Below, piece by piece: positions 26,775-35,506 of a stretch of DNA of 64,000 nt. The position numbers and the translations under genes are program-made. Position 1 is the stretch's first letter; every line of letters begins with the position of its first letter. The notes under the pieces were generated by a model that made no database searches, had not been told where the DNA came from, and saw nothing but the letters and a program-made list of their open reading frames with translations. The stretch lies in contig NZ_CP134400.1 in NCBI RefSeq assembly GCF_002968285.2, positions 3,720,001 through 3,784,000 of the forward strand, read 5' to 3'. The DNA is from Mycobacterium sp. ITM-2016-00318. Lineage in GTDB: Bacteria > Actinomycetota > Actinomycetes > Mycobacteriales > Mycobacteriaceae.

Positions 26775-27689
26775 ATGACACAGACGAGCACAGAGGCGGG
26801 CCCGAAGCTCAAGCGCGGCGAGAAGACTTTCGAGGTCAATGGCGGCAATGTCGTCTACGAAATTCTCGGCAAGGAAGGGGATTTCATCGCGCTGACGCCC
26901 GGCGGCCGGTTCAGCAAGGACATCCCCGGCCTTCGGCCGTTGGCACAGGCGTTGGTCAAAGGCGGCTACCGCGTCCTGCTGTGGGACCGGCCGAACTGCG
27001 GCAAGTCGGATGTCCAGTTCTACGGCAAGAGCGAATCGCACATGCGCGCCGAGACGCTGCACGCGCTGATCACCGGTCTCGACATCGGACCGTCCATTAT
27101 CGCGGGCGGCTCGGGCGGAGCCCGCGACTCGATGCTGACGACCATGCTCTACCCGGAAATCGTGCGAAAACTGGTGGTGTGGAACATCGTCGGCGGGGTC
27201 TACGGCTCGTTCGTGCTCGGCGGGCACTACGTGGTGCCGAGCATCCTCGCGGCCAAGGGCATGGGCGTAGAAGGCCTGTTGCACGTCGGCGAGTGGAAGG
27301 AACGCATCGCCGACAACCCGGCCAACGAGGCGCGGTTCCGCGCACTCGACGTCGACGAGTTCCTCAAGCTGATGCGCCGCTGGCTCAACGCGTTCGTCCC
27401 CAAGCCGGGCCAGACGATCCCCGGGGTCGAGGACGAGATGTTCGACAACATCAAGGTGCCAACGCTGATCATCCGTGGCGGCGAGAACGACTGGGACCAC
27501 CCGAAGCGCACCTCGCTGGAGATCCACTGCCTGATCAAAGGCTCCAATCTCATCGACCCGCCGTGGCCGGAGGACGCCTGGGAACGCGCAGGCGAGAAGT
27601 TCGCCGCCAGCGGAGGCAAGAAGTTCTGCCTGTTCGACACGTGGGTGCAGGCCGCGCCCGAGATCCTGAAGTTCCTGGACCAGAAATGA
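26775..27689 (+). CDS. Alpha/beta hydrolase-fold protein
   Basis: 304 residues from the ATG at 26775; the open frame reaches 26694, but the extra part is encoded by a repetitive GCGAG-rich spacer and is unlikely to be translated. The fold is shown by LTPGGRFSKDI, YRVLLWDRPNCGKSD and the nucleophile elbow IIAGGSGGARDS (serine in GGSGG), followed by VPTLIIRGGENDWDHP carrying a candidate acid. After this acid I find no histidine where the catalytic one normally lies (the segment reads LIDPPWPEDAWERAGE). It may therefore be a C-C hydrolase with another base or a non-hydrolytic relative. Confidence 0.85.
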   Translation: MTQTSTEAGPKLKRGEKTFEVNGGNVVYEILGKEGDFIALTPGGRFSKDIPGLRPLAQALVKGGYRVLLWDRPNCGKSDVQFYGKSESHMRAETLHALITGLDIGPSIIAGGSGGARDSMLTTMLYPEIVRKLVVWNIVGGVYGSFVLGGHYVVPSILAAKGMGVEGLLHVGEWKERIADNPANEARFRALDVDEFLKLMRRWLNAFVPKPGQTIPGVEDEMFDNIKVPTLIIRGGENDWDHPKRTSLEIHCLIKGSNLIDPPWPEDAWERAGEKFAASGGKKFCLFDTWVQAAPEILKFLDQK

Positions 27690-27718
27690 CTGTCAGGCGG
27701 ACGAGTGGGGCGGCGATT

Positions 27719-28192
27719 TCACCGGGTTCGGATGTGCACCTCACAGTTGAGGGAAGCCTCCAGTGCGGTGTGGATTCGGCTTTCCGGCACGCGTTCGAGG
27801 TCAGCCTTGCGCAGGATGACGTGAACGACGTCAAGGCCGTCATCGCCCGCGGTTCGGGTGATCTCGCCGACGAGGCCGAAACCGGCGAGCACGCCGCGGG
27901 CGTCGTCATCGGTACCTCTGCTGACGTAGGTCAGCACACCGGCCGCAGGCTCAGTTTCAAACGCTCTCGCGCACAACGCAATCGCGTCGCGCTTCAACCC
28001 GTCTGCGTCGCCGCCGGCCATCAGCAGCTGCACCTCGCGCCGAGCCGCGGGCATCGCGGCGATGTTGTTCTCCAGCACCTCGATGTCCGCCGCATCGACA
28101 AGGGCGCGAAGGGCCGCCATGCCGTCTGTTAACTCGTCCGGCGTGAGGCGGCCTGCGGGGTCCACCTGCACACGCACCACCGCGGTTCTCAT
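27719..28192 (-). CDS. Conserved hypothetical protein
   Basis: 157-residue protein on the opposite strand to the operon, starting at ATG 28192, only 33 bases before the divergent NuoF-like gene. The sequence looks genuinely coding (MRTAVVRVQVDPAGRLTPDEL, MPAARREVQLLMAGGDADGL, VLTYVSRGTDDDARGVLAGFG), alternating helices and short strands like a small alpha/beta protein. I do not recognise a family and see no signal peptide or metal motif. Its placement, inserted between two rightward genes of a catabolic operon, is odd and suggests independent expression. Confidence 0.72.
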   Translation of the reverse strand: MRTAVVRVQVDPAGRLTPDELTDGMAALRALVDAADIEVLENNIAAMPAARREVQLLMAGGDADGLKRDAIALCARAFETEPAAGVLTYVSRGTDDDARGVLAGFGLVGEITRTAGDDGLDVVHVILRKADLERVPESRIHTALEASLNCEVHIRTR

Positions 28193-28225
28193 GTGGGAAA
28201 CCCTATCCGCGGACAGGAGGGCGCC

Positions 28226-29509
28226 ATGACAGCCACAACCGATCTCGCAGTGACGGTGTGGCCCGGTATCGAGGCCCGGCTGCTGCGCACGGGCACCGAG
28301 GATTACACCGACTACCGGGCCGCCGGCGGGTACCAGCGCGTCGACGACCTCGACGGCCTGCTCGGCCAGGTCGACCTTTCGGGTCTGCTCGGCCGCGGCG
28401 GGGCGGCGTTCCCGCTGGCGGTCAAGATCAAAACCGTCCGCGACAATGGCCGAGCGTCCGGCGGCGCGGTGGTCGTCGCCAACGGCGAAGAGGGCGAACC
28501 GGCATCGGTGAAGGACCGCTGGCTGCTGCGGCACCGCCCGCATCTTGTGCTCGACGGGCTCCGGCTCGCGGCGCAGATGGTGTCGGCGAAGCGGGCGCAC
28601 GTATACGTCTCTGACCGGTCGGCCGCGGACTCGGTGCAGGCCGCACTCGACGAGATCGAGGCGGACGTGCTCGACGGTCTGTCGATCACGGTGCTGACCG
28701 TCGCGGCCGGTTACGTCGCGGGCGAGGAGACGGCCGCGGTGCGGGCACTCAACGGCGGACCGGCCAAGCCGACGGACAAGCCGCCTCGCCCGTTCACCGA
28801 AGGCGTCGGCGGGCTGCCGACGATGGTCAGCAATGTCGAGACGCTCGCACTGCTCCCGTTCCTCGCACGGCACGGCGCCGAGGCATTCCGTCAACAGGGG
28901 ACGTCGGCGTCGCCGGGAACGTTTCTGGCGACGATCACGGGTGGCGGCAGGCCCGCCGCGCTGTACGAGCTCCCGCACGGAGTCGCGTTCACCGACGTGC
29001 TCGAATTCCATGGCGTGCCAGCCGATCAGGTGCACGGTGTGCTGATGGGCGGCTACTTCGCCGGTCTCTTGAACCGCGACGTCCTCGACATCACTCTCGA
29101 CCACGAGTCGCTGCGCCGTCTTGACAGCGGGCTTGGCTGCGGCGCCGTCACTGTCCTGACCGACGACTGCCCACTGGCCGTGGCGGCATCGGTGATGGCC
29201 TATTTCGACCGCGAGAACGCGGGCCAATGCGGATCGTGTTTCAACGGCACGGCCGCGATGTCGGCTGTGACAGAAGCGCTCCGAGACGGCGTGGCCACGA
29301 GCGAGGACCTCGCGCGATTGGAGCGTTGGTCGGTGGTGCTTCGCGGCCGCGGCGCATGCGCGACGCTGGACGCCGCCACGAACATCGCCGCGAGCCTCCT
29401 GGCGGCGTTCCCGCAAGTGGTCGCGCGGCACTTGAACAACGACTGCGATACATGCCGCGGCGGTGCCTACAAGGCATTGCGGCCCTATGAGATCGAGGCG
29501 GTGGCATGA
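28226..29509 (+). CDS. NuoF-like NADH-dependent flavoprotein (stand-alone)
   Basis: 427 residues from ATG after AGGAGG. It resembles subunit F of complex I/formate dehydrogenase diaphorase: the FMN loop is GRGGAAFPLAVKIK, followed by NGEEGEPASVKDRWLL, VAAGYVAGEETA, GLPTMVSNVETL and a 4Fe-4S region with QCGSCFNGT. The last cysteine ligand may be in CDTCRGG near the C-terminus. No other complex I subunits are nearby; instead a small ferredoxin gene follows after 61 bases. I infer that the pair takes electrons from NADH and passes them to an oxygenase or P450. Confidence 0.83.
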   Translation: MTATTDLAVTVWPGIEARLLRTGTEDYTDYRAAGGYQRVDDLDGLLGQVDLSGLLGRGGAAFPLAVKIKTVRDNGRASGGAVVVANGEEGEPASVKDRWLLRHRPHLVLDGLRLAAQMVSAKRAHVYVSDRSAADSVQAALDEIEADVLDGLSITVLTVAAGYVAGEETAAVRALNGGPAKPTDKPPRPFTEGVGGLPTMVSNVETLALLPFLARHGAEAFRQQGTSASPGTFLATITGGGRPAALYELPHGVAFTDVLEFHGVPADQVHGVLMGGYFAGLLNRDVLDITLDHESLRRLDSGLGCGAVTVLTDDCPLAVAASVMAYFDRENAGQCGSCFNGTAAMSAVTEALRDGVATSEDLARLERWSVVLRGRGACATLDAATNIAASLLAAFPQVVARHLNNDCDTCRGGAYKALRPYEIEAVA

Positions 29510-29570
29510 GCGACGCTTGCGAGCGAATCATCGGCACGGAATTCGGCTTCCGAGCCTGCGAGGCGGTCGC

Positions 29571-29870
29571 ATGAAGATTCGTCTCGACCGCACGATATGC
29601 GACGGTTTCGGTGCTTGCGCCAAACACGCACCGGAGTATTTCTCGCTCGACGACTGGGGATATGCGTCGCTGGAAGGCAACGGCACCATCCCCGAGGAGG
29701 ATCAGGCGGCCGTGATGCGGGCGCTGTTGGACTGCCCGGTGCACGCCATCATCGAGATGGGCGAACATCGGCCGTCACGTGACGGGACCGCGCATTCGGC
29801 AACCCGGGAGGCGCCGGAGCCCCATCCTCAGACTGACGGCAACGAGGCGATATCGGAATTCGTCCGATGA
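29571..29870 (+). CDS. Ferredoxin with C-terminal extension
   Basis: 99 residues. The first 65 match 3Fe-4S/4Fe-4S P450-type ferredoxins (CDGFGAC ... DCPVHAI), while about 30 polar residues at the C-terminus (EHRPSRDGTAHSATREAP region) are an unusual tail. The start ATG at 29571 is preceded by GAGGCGG. Its stop overlaps the ATG of the DUF35-thiolase (ATGA). Probably accepts electrons from the NuoF-like protein encoded just before. Confidence 0.88.
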   Translation: MKIRLDRTICDGFGACAKHAPEYFSLDDWGYASLEGNGTIPEEDQAAVMRALLDCPVHAIIEMGEHRPSRDGTAHSATREAPEPHPQTDGNEAISEFVR

Positions 29871-31522
29871 CGAGACCACTGCCCGAAGTCAACGCGCAGA
29901 ACGAGTTCTTCTGGACCGCGGGCGCCGACGGCGTGCTGCGGATCCAGGAGTGCGGGGACTGCGACGCGCTGATCCATCCGCCGCAGCCGGTGTGCCGGTA
30001 CTGCCGCGGCCGCAATATGGGCGTTCGCGACGTCTCGGGCGAGGCCACGCTGTCGGCGTTCACCGTCAACCATCGCTTTGGCTTCCCCGACCTTCCGCCG
30101 CCCTACGTCGTCGCACAGGTCGCGATCGTGGAAGACCCGCGGGTCCGATTGACCACCAACATCGTGGACTGCGAGCCCGACGACCTCGAGCTGGGCCAGA
30201 CGGTGGCGGTCCAGTTCGAGAAGGCGGAGGACAAGATCGGCACCGTCTGGTTGCCGGTGTTCACGCCGACTCCCGAGAAGAGGACCGGGCCGCAGGCCGT
30301 CGACGAGATCGCACCGGAGGACTTTCCCAAGTTCGTCTCGCCGATGTTGACCGAGAAGAAATTCGAGGATGCGGCGGCGATCACGGGCATCGGCATGTCG
30401 AAGATCGGCAGGCGGCAGATGGTGGCGCCGCTGTCGCTGACGATCGACGCGTGCCAGCAGGCGGTGGCCGATGCCGGTCTGACGTTCGATGACATCGACG
30501 GGCTCTCAACGTATCCGGGACTCGACATCGCCGGTATGGGCGAGGGTGGCGTCAGCGCCCTTGAAGGCGCGCTGGGCCTGCGCCCGGCATGGATCAACGG
30601 CGGGATGGACACCTTCGGTCCCGGCGGCTCGTTGATCGCCGCGGTGATGGCCGTCGCCACGGGTATGGCCCGCCACGTGCTGTGCTTCCGCACACTGTGG
30701 GAGGCGACCTTCCAGCAGTTGATGAAGGAAGGCAAGATGGCGCCGCCGGGAGGTGGGCGCACCTCGAGCTGGCAGATGCCCTTCGGCGCGACGTCGGCCG
30801 CGCACACCCTCGCGTTGAATGCGCAGCGCCATTTCGACCGGTATGGCACGACGAGGGAAACCCTCGGCTGGATCGCGCTGAACCAGAGGGCCAATGCGGC
30901 GCTGAACCGGACGGCGATCTACCGCGAACCCATGACCATGGACGACTACCTGAACGCGCGGCCGATCACCACTCCGTTCGGGCTCTACGACTGTGACGTG
31001 CCGTGCGACGGTGCGATAGCGGTGGTCGTGTCGGCTGTTGAAACCGCGAAAGACCTGCCGCAGAAGCCCGTGCTGTTCGAGGCGGTCGGTACCCAGATCG
31101 TTGAGCGCACCGACTGGGACCAGACCACGCTGACACACGAGCCGCAGGTGTTGGGCCAGTCCGCGCACATGTGGACGCGGACATCGTTGCGGCCCAGCGA
31201 TGTCGACGTTGCCGAACTCTACGACGGCTTCACCTTCAACTGCCTGTCGTGGCTCGAGGGACTCGGCTTCTGCGGGATCGGCGAGTCGAGAGACTTCCTC
31301 GACGGCGGCAAGGCGATCGCGCGCGACGGCGTGATCCCGCTCAACACCCACGGCGGTCAGCTCTCGCACGGACGCACACACGGTATGGGGCTGATCCACG
31401 AGGCCGTCGTGCAGTTGCGCGGCGATGCCGGTGAACGTCAGGTCCGCGACGCCCGTGTCGGCGTCGTCAGCAGCGGTGGCCTGACCCCGAGCGGAGCGAT
31501 CCTGCTGCGGGCAGCGGAGTGA
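29867..31522 (+). CDS. Fused DUF35 (zinc ribbon/OB-fold) and thiolase-like protein
   Basis: 551 residues in two parts. Residues 1-140 are a DUF35 domain: a zinc ribbon with CGDCDALIHPPQPVCRYC, then the OB-fold (LSAFTVNHRFGFPDLPPPYVVA). From about residue 165 (AAITGIGMSKIGRR) it is an SCP2-type thiolase-like domain with LNAQRHFDRYG, LYDCDVPCDGAIAVVV and NTHGGQLSHGRTHGMG. In mycobacterial cholesterol catabolism the thiolase-like Ltp2 works with the DUF35 domain of ChsH2 as a retro-aldolase that releases the last side-chain carbons; here both parts are in one chain. A retro-aldol side-chain cleavage is the most likely role. Confidence 0.87.
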   Translation: MTRPLPEVNAQNEFFWTAGADGVLRIQECGDCDALIHPPQPVCRYCRGRNMGVRDVSGEATLSAFTVNHRFGFPDLPPPYVVAQVAIVEDPRVRLTTNIVDCEPDDLELGQTVAVQFEKAEDKIGTVWLPVFTPTPEKRTGPQAVDEIAPEDFPKFVSPMLTEKKFEDAAAITGIGMSKIGRRQMVAPLSLTIDACQQAVADAGLTFDDIDGLSTYPGLDIAGMGEGGVSALEGALGLRPAWINGGMDTFGPGGSLIAAVMAVATGMARHVLCFRTLWEATFQQLMKEGKMAPPGGGRTSSWQMPFGATSAAHTLALNAQRHFDRYGTTRETLGWIALNQRANAALNRTAIYREPMTMDDYLNARPITTPFGLYDCDVPCDGAIAVVVSAVETAKDLPQKPVLFEAVGTQIVERTDWDQTTLTHEPQVLGQSAHMWTRTSLRPSDVDVAELYDGFTFNCLSWLEGLGFCGIGESRDFLDGGKAIARDGVIPLNTHGGQLSHGRTHGMGLIHEAVVQLRGDAGERQVRDARVGVVSSGGLTPSGAILLRAAE

Positions 31523-32388
31523 ATCTCGCCCCTCGTCCGCGCGTCGTCCTCGTCGACGGCGTGCCGATGTCGGCGTTGGTGGCGTCGGCACCCGAGCCGA
31601 AGGCGGTGATCATCGCGGTCCACGGTGGCGCCACGTCCGCCGCGTATTTCGACTGCCCGGCACACCCGGAGCTGTCGCTGCTGCGCGCGGCCGCCGCCGA
31701 CGGCTACACGGCCATCGCCCTTGACCGCCCCGGCTACGGCGCCTCGGCGTTCTATCACGACGACATGACGGAGCCGGACAGGCGCGTCGGATTCGCACTG
31801 GGCGCGGTGGACAAAATCGTCGGTGAAAGCTCCCGCGGGGCAGGGCTTTTCCTGCTGGCGCATTCCGCCGGCTGTGAGATCGGGCTGCGGATGGCGACCG
31901 ACGAACGGGCGAGCGACGTGCTCGGTGTCGAATTGTCGGGAACCGGACTGCGCTATGGCGACGAGGCGAAAGTCGTCATCAGCCAGGCCACTGCGACGTC
32001 GCGCCCCGCGGGCCTTCGCGATCTGCTGTGGCAGCCGACCGACCTTTATCCGCCGGAGGTGCTGACCGGCGGGCTTTCGGCACCGGGCGCACCGTATGAA
32101 GCCGACGTGACGGCAAACTGGCCCCGCCGCGACTTCCCTGAGGTGGCGAGCCGGATCACGGTCCCTGTCCAATTCAGCGTCGCCGACCACGAACGCGTAT
32201 GGGCCTCCGCCCCGGAGGCGGCCGAAGCCATCGCCGCGCTGTTCACCTCGTCGCCGCGGGTTGTGGTCAACGAAATGCCCGGCGGACACAATCTCAGCGT
32301 CGGCTGGACGGCTGGCGAGTACCACCGACGGGTGCTGGCGTTCGCCGGCGAATGTGCCAGCGCGCGAAAAGAACTGGAGGCGGGTTGA
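31519..32388 (+). CDS. Alpha/beta hydrolase
   Basis: 289 residues from GTG overlapping the previous stop. A complete triad can be seen: nucleophile serine in FLLAHSAGCEIG, acid in FSVADHERVW and histidine in MPGGHNLSVG. The oxyanion region is IAVHGGATSAAYF. It may hydrolyse an ester, lactone or CoA thioester produced by the retro-aldol step. The stop overlaps the next start (TGATG). Confidence 0.9.
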   Translation: MNLAPRPRVVLVDGVPMSALVASAPEPKAVIIAVHGGATSAAYFDCPAHPELSLLRAAAADGYTAIALDRPGYGASAFYHDDMTEPDRRVGFALGAVDKIVGESSRGAGLFLLAHSAGCEIGLRMATDERASDVLGVELSGTGLRYGDEAKVVISQATATSRPAGLRDLLWQPTDLYPPEVLTGGLSAPGAPYEADVTANWPRRDFPEVASRITVPVQFSVADHERVWASAPEAAEAIAALFTSSPRVVVNEMPGGHNLSVGWTAGEYHRRVLAFAGECASARKELEAG

Positions 32389-33206
32389 TGCGCGTCGGGT
32401 TTATCGGACTTGGTAGCCAGGGCGGCCCGATGGCGCGACGGATCGCCGAGGCCGGATTCGACGTGACGCTGTGGGCGCGCAGATCGGCCACCCTCGAACC
32501 GTTCGCCGACACCCCCGCCAAGACCGCGCAGTCCCCGGCCGAATTGGCGGCAGGCAGCGATCTGGTGTGCATCTGTGTCGTCGGCGACGAGGACGTCAGG
32601 GAGGTCGTGGGCGGTGACACCGGTGTGCTGGCCGGACTCCCGGCCGGCGGAATCGTGGCGATCCACAGCACCGTGCACCCCGACACGTGCCGCGAGTTGG
32701 CTGACTTGGCTGCTGCACATGAGGTTTCGGTGATCGACGCCCCGGTGAGCGGTGGCGGCCCCGCTGCCGAGGACGGCAAGCTGCTGGTCATGGTCGGGGG
32801 CGACGACCGAGACGTCGAACGCTGCCGCCCGGTGTTCGCGACCTACGCCGACCGGATCGTCCACCTCGGTCCGCTTGGCAGCGGACAGGTGACCAAGATC
32901 CTGAACAACCTGCTGTTCACCGCCAACCTGGGCAGTGCGGTCAGCACGCTCGAATTCGGCGAATCCCTTGGCATCGACCGCAACCGGTTGTCCGAAGTGC
33001 TCAACAGCGGATCGGCGACGAGCAAGGCACTCGGCAGCGTCGCCGCTTTCGGCGGCACCCTGGAGCGGCTCGCTCCGATCGCTGGAGCCCTGCTGCAGAA
33101 GGACGTGCGGCACGCCGCCAGCATCGCCGACGCCGCTTCCGTGTCCCCGACAGCGGTGTTCGACGCCGCCGACGCCGCGCTGCGGGCGATGGACTTCCCG
33201 CGATGA
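32388..33206 (+). CDS. 3-hydroxyisobutyrate dehydrogenase-like NAD(P)-binding protein
   Basis: 272-residue beta-hydroxyacid dehydrogenase. The Rossmann motif GFIGLGSQGGPMA is at the N-terminus, the substrate-binding signature DAPVSGGGPAAEDG around residue 118, and the catalytic lysine in GSGQVTKILNNLL. It would oxidise a beta-hydroxy acid or reduce a semialdehyde. The next gene is a paralogue with the same architecture and a 4-base overlap, suggesting a tandem duplication and possibly a heteromeric enzyme. Confidence 0.9.
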   Translation: MRVGFIGLGSQGGPMARRIAEAGFDVTLWARRSATLEPFADTPAKTAQSPAELAAGSDLVCICVVGDEDVREVVGGDTGVLAGLPAGGIVAIHSTVHPDTCRELADLAAAHEVSVIDAPVSGGGPAAEDGKLLVMVGGDDRDVERCRPVFATYADRIVHLGPLGSGQVTKILNNLLFTANLGSAVSTLEFGESLGIDRNRLSEVLNSGSATSKALGSVAAFGGTLERLAPIAGALLQKDVRHAASIADAASVSPTAVFDAADAALRAMDFPR

Positions 33207-33991
33207 TGCGAGTCGGATTCATCGGCGCCGGACGAATGGGCGCACCCATGATCCGGCGTCTCGTCGAGGCGGGGCACGAGGTGCGCGCGCTCGGCCGCAC
33301 CCCGGAGAAGCGCGTTGCCATACAAGATATGGGCGCGTCCGCGCTGGCGGAACCCGCGGCCGTCGCCGAGGGCGCCGAAGCCGTCATCGTCTGCGTTTTC
33401 AGCGACGAGCAGGTGCGGGAGGTCTGCCTCACCGAAGACCTGGCGGCCGCCATGGCTCCCGATGCGACTCTGGTCATCCACACCACCGGAAGCCCACGCA
33501 CCGTTGAGGCGATCGCGGCCCGTGGTGTGCACGTGATCGATGCTCCGGTCAGCGGTGGTCCGCACGACATCGCCGCGGGGCGGGTGACGCTGTTCGTGGG
33601 GGGCGACGACCACGATGTGGCCCCGGTGCACCCGCTACTGAGCAGCTACGGCGACCCGGTCCTGCATGTCGGCGGACTCGGGGCAGGTCAGCTGGTGAAG
33701 CTGGTCAACAACACGCTCTTCGCGGCGCAGATCGGACTGGTGGCCGAGGGTGTGCGGCTCGGGGTGCTGTTCGGCGTCTCCGAGTCCGCACTGCTGGAGG
33801 CGCTGATGCACGGCAGCGCCGACAGTCGCGCGCTGGGCATGATCGCGAGGGCAGGCTCCGCGGCTGCCTTCATCGACGCCGTCGGCGATTTCGTCGGCAA
33901 GGACGTCGCGGTGGTCCATGAAACCGTGCGTGAGCTCGGCGGCGACCTCGGTGCGCTTGAAGCGCTCGTCGGCGCCGGCCTTGCGCAATAA
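33203..33991 (+). CDS. 3-hydroxyisobutyrate dehydrogenase-like protein, paralogue
   Basis: 262 residues with GFIGAGRMGAPMI, DAPVSGGPHDIAAG and GLGAGQLVKLVNNTL (catalytic lysine). The basic residue pattern after the second strand (ALGRTPEKR) suits NADP. It is the last gene of the operon that starts at 24016, followed by 115 bases containing the promoter of the P450 pair. Confidence 0.9.
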   Translation: MMRVGFIGAGRMGAPMIRRLVEAGHEVRALGRTPEKRVAIQDMGASALAEPAAVAEGAEAVIVCVFSDEQVREVCLTEDLAAAMAPDATLVIHTTGSPRTVEAIAARGVHVIDAPVSGGPHDIAAGRVTLFVGGDDHDVAPVHPLLSSYGDPVLHVGGLGAGQLVKLVNNTLFAAQIGLVAEGVRLGVLFGVSESALLEALMHGSADSRALGMIARAGSAAAFIDAVGDFVGKDVAVVHETVRELGGDLGALEALVGAGLAQ

Positions 33992-34024
33992 GACACATTC
34001 CTTGGATGTCTCATTCTCTTTAAT

Positions 34025-34039
34025 GGAAACGTCATTACC
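34025..34039. promoter_or_regulatory. GGAAAC-N3-ATTACC element before the P450 pair
   Basis: GGAAACGTCATTACC, 68 bases upstream of the P450 start. With the preceding AT it shares ATGGAAAC-TCATT (13 of 14 bases) with the element at 2190-2203 before the aldehyde dehydrogenase, and is a weaker match to the palindromes at 23808 and 38573. Confidence 0.4.
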
Positions 34040-34106
34040 GCTAGAGTTACGACCAAAGCGGCTTTCGTAACGCTTCGGCAGCCAGCCCGCCGCTGATGAG
34101 GAGATC

Positions 34107-35309
34107 ATGACCAAGCCGAAATTGGTGTTCAGCCCGTATTCGCAGGAGTACTTCGACGATCCCTATGCGATCTATCGGCGAATGCGCGACGAGACTCCGA
34201 TCTACTACGACGAGGAAGAGGACTTCTACGCGCTGACCCGGCACACGGACGTGGCGGCGGCACTCAAGGACCACGAGTCGTTCTCGTCCACCCGCGGGTG
34301 CCACCTGTCCATGATCAAGTCCGGCCAGGGGTTCCAGAAATCGATCATCTTCATGGATCCTCCGGAACACCGCTTCATGCGCAGCCTGCTCAACAAGGCG
34401 TTCACCCCGCGGGCTATCCAGTCTCAGCACGGCACCGTTGTCGAACTCGTGGAGCACTACCTGTCCATGGTGGATCCGGGCAATTTCGATGTGGTGCAGG
34501 ACTTCTCAGGCCCGTTCCCGGTCGAGGTGATCACCCGGATGGCCGGTGTGCCCGAGGAGTTTCGCCAGCAGGTCCGGCATTGGATCGACAGGGGTCTCGA
34601 GGTGAAGCCGGGACAGCTCTTTCTGTCCGACGAGAACATGCAGGCCAACATCGACGCCGGGGTCTACTACTACGGCCTGGTACAGGAGCGCCGGGAGAAC
34701 CCGCAGGACGACATGATCAGCCGTCTGATCGCCGCCGAGATACCCGGCGACAACGGCGAAATGCGCAAACTCGACGACGTCGAGATCACCGGTTTCGTCG
34801 CCCTATTGGGCGGCGCAGGCGCCGAGACCGTCACCAAGTTGGTCGGTAGTGCCGTCGTCGAGTTCGCGCGGCATCCCGAGCAGTGGCAGATGCTGCTCGA
34901 CGACCGCAGCCTGGTACCCGCCGCCGTCGAGGAATTGCTGCGCTACGTAGGTCCGGTGCAGTACAACGTGCGCTTCACCCTGAAGGAGACCGAAGTGCCA
35001 AGCGGCCGGATTCCCGCGCACAAGCCGGTGTTTCTGATGAACGCTGCCGCCAACCGCGACCCTCGTGCCTTCGACGACGGCGAGACATTCGACATCACCC
35101 GCGATCGCACGCAGGCGCAGAATCTCGGCCTCGGCTATGGCATCCACAGCTGCCTCGGCGCGGCGCTGGCCCGGTTGGAGACGACGATCGCCCTCGAGCA
35201 CCTGCTCGACTTCATGCCGCGCTTCGAGGTCGACTTCGAGGGCCTCCAGCGCGTCACGATGCAGAATGTTGCCGGATATCATCACGTGCCCGTCAAGGTG
35301 CTCAAATGA
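34107..35309 (+). CDS. Cytochrome P450
   Basis: 400 residues with I-helix LGGAGAETVTK, K-helix EELLRYVGP and haem loop LGYGIHSCLGAALAR (C349). The oxygen-binding acid/alcohol pair is E-T within GAET. It is very similar along its whole length to the P450 two genes downstream (IYRRMRxExPxYY, MDPPEHRxMRSLxNKxFTPRAI, EELLRY), with a ferredoxin between, so the three genes look like a duplication around one electron donor. A GAGGAG ribosome site precedes the ATG. Confidence 0.95.
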   Translation: MTKPKLVFSPYSQEYFDDPYAIYRRMRDETPIYYDEEEDFYALTRHTDVAAALKDHESFSSTRGCHLSMIKSGQGFQKSIIFMDPPEHRFMRSLLNKAFTPRAIQSQHGTVVELVEHYLSMVDPGNFDVVQDFSGPFPVEVITRMAGVPEEFRQQVRHWIDRGLEVKPGQLFLSDENMQANIDAGVYYYGLVQERRENPQDDMISRLIAAEIPGDNGEMRKLDDVEITGFVALLGGAGAETVTKLVGSAVVEFARHPEQWQMLLDDRSLVPAAVEELLRYVGPVQYNVRFTLKETEVPSGRIPAHKPVFLMNAAANRDPRAFDDGETFDITRDRTQAQNLGLGYGIHSCLGAALARLETTIALEHLLDFMPRFEVDFEGLQRVTMQNVAGYHHVPVKVLK

Positions 35310-35506
35310 GCCAGAAGATTGTCGTCGACTTCGGCCTGTGCGAGAGCAACGGGGTGTGCATGGGCATCATTCCCGAGGTTTTCGACCTCGACGATCAGGA
35401 CTATCTGCATGTGCTCCAGGAAGATGTGACGCCCGAGAACGAGCAGCAGGTCAGAGAAGCCGTGCGCCAGTGCCCACGCCAGGCGATTTCGATTGAAGAC
35501 GCGTGA
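35306..35506 (+). CDS. Small ferredoxin (3Fe-4S type)
   Basis: 66 residues with CESNGVC and QCPRQAISIEDA; the fourth ligand position is replaced (CMGIIPEVF), giving the [3Fe-4S] pattern. The start overlaps the upstream P450 stop (ATGA) and its end overlaps the downstream P450 start (GTGA), so it is translated with both and probably serves both. Confidence 0.93.
   Translation: MSQKIVVDFGLCESNGVCMGIIPEVFDLDDQDYLHVLQEDVTPENEQQVREAVRQCPRQAISIEDA

Noticed and set aside
27719..29431. 570-residue open frame on the lower strand opposite the NuoF-like gene
   Set aside because: Only its last 157 residues (from 28192) look coding; the rest is the shadow of the NuoF-like gene.
33992..34020. Terminator after the second hydroxyisobutyrate-type dehydrogenase
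   Set aside because: AGACA and TGTCT arms with a T-rich tail exist but the stem is only five bases; too weak to call.
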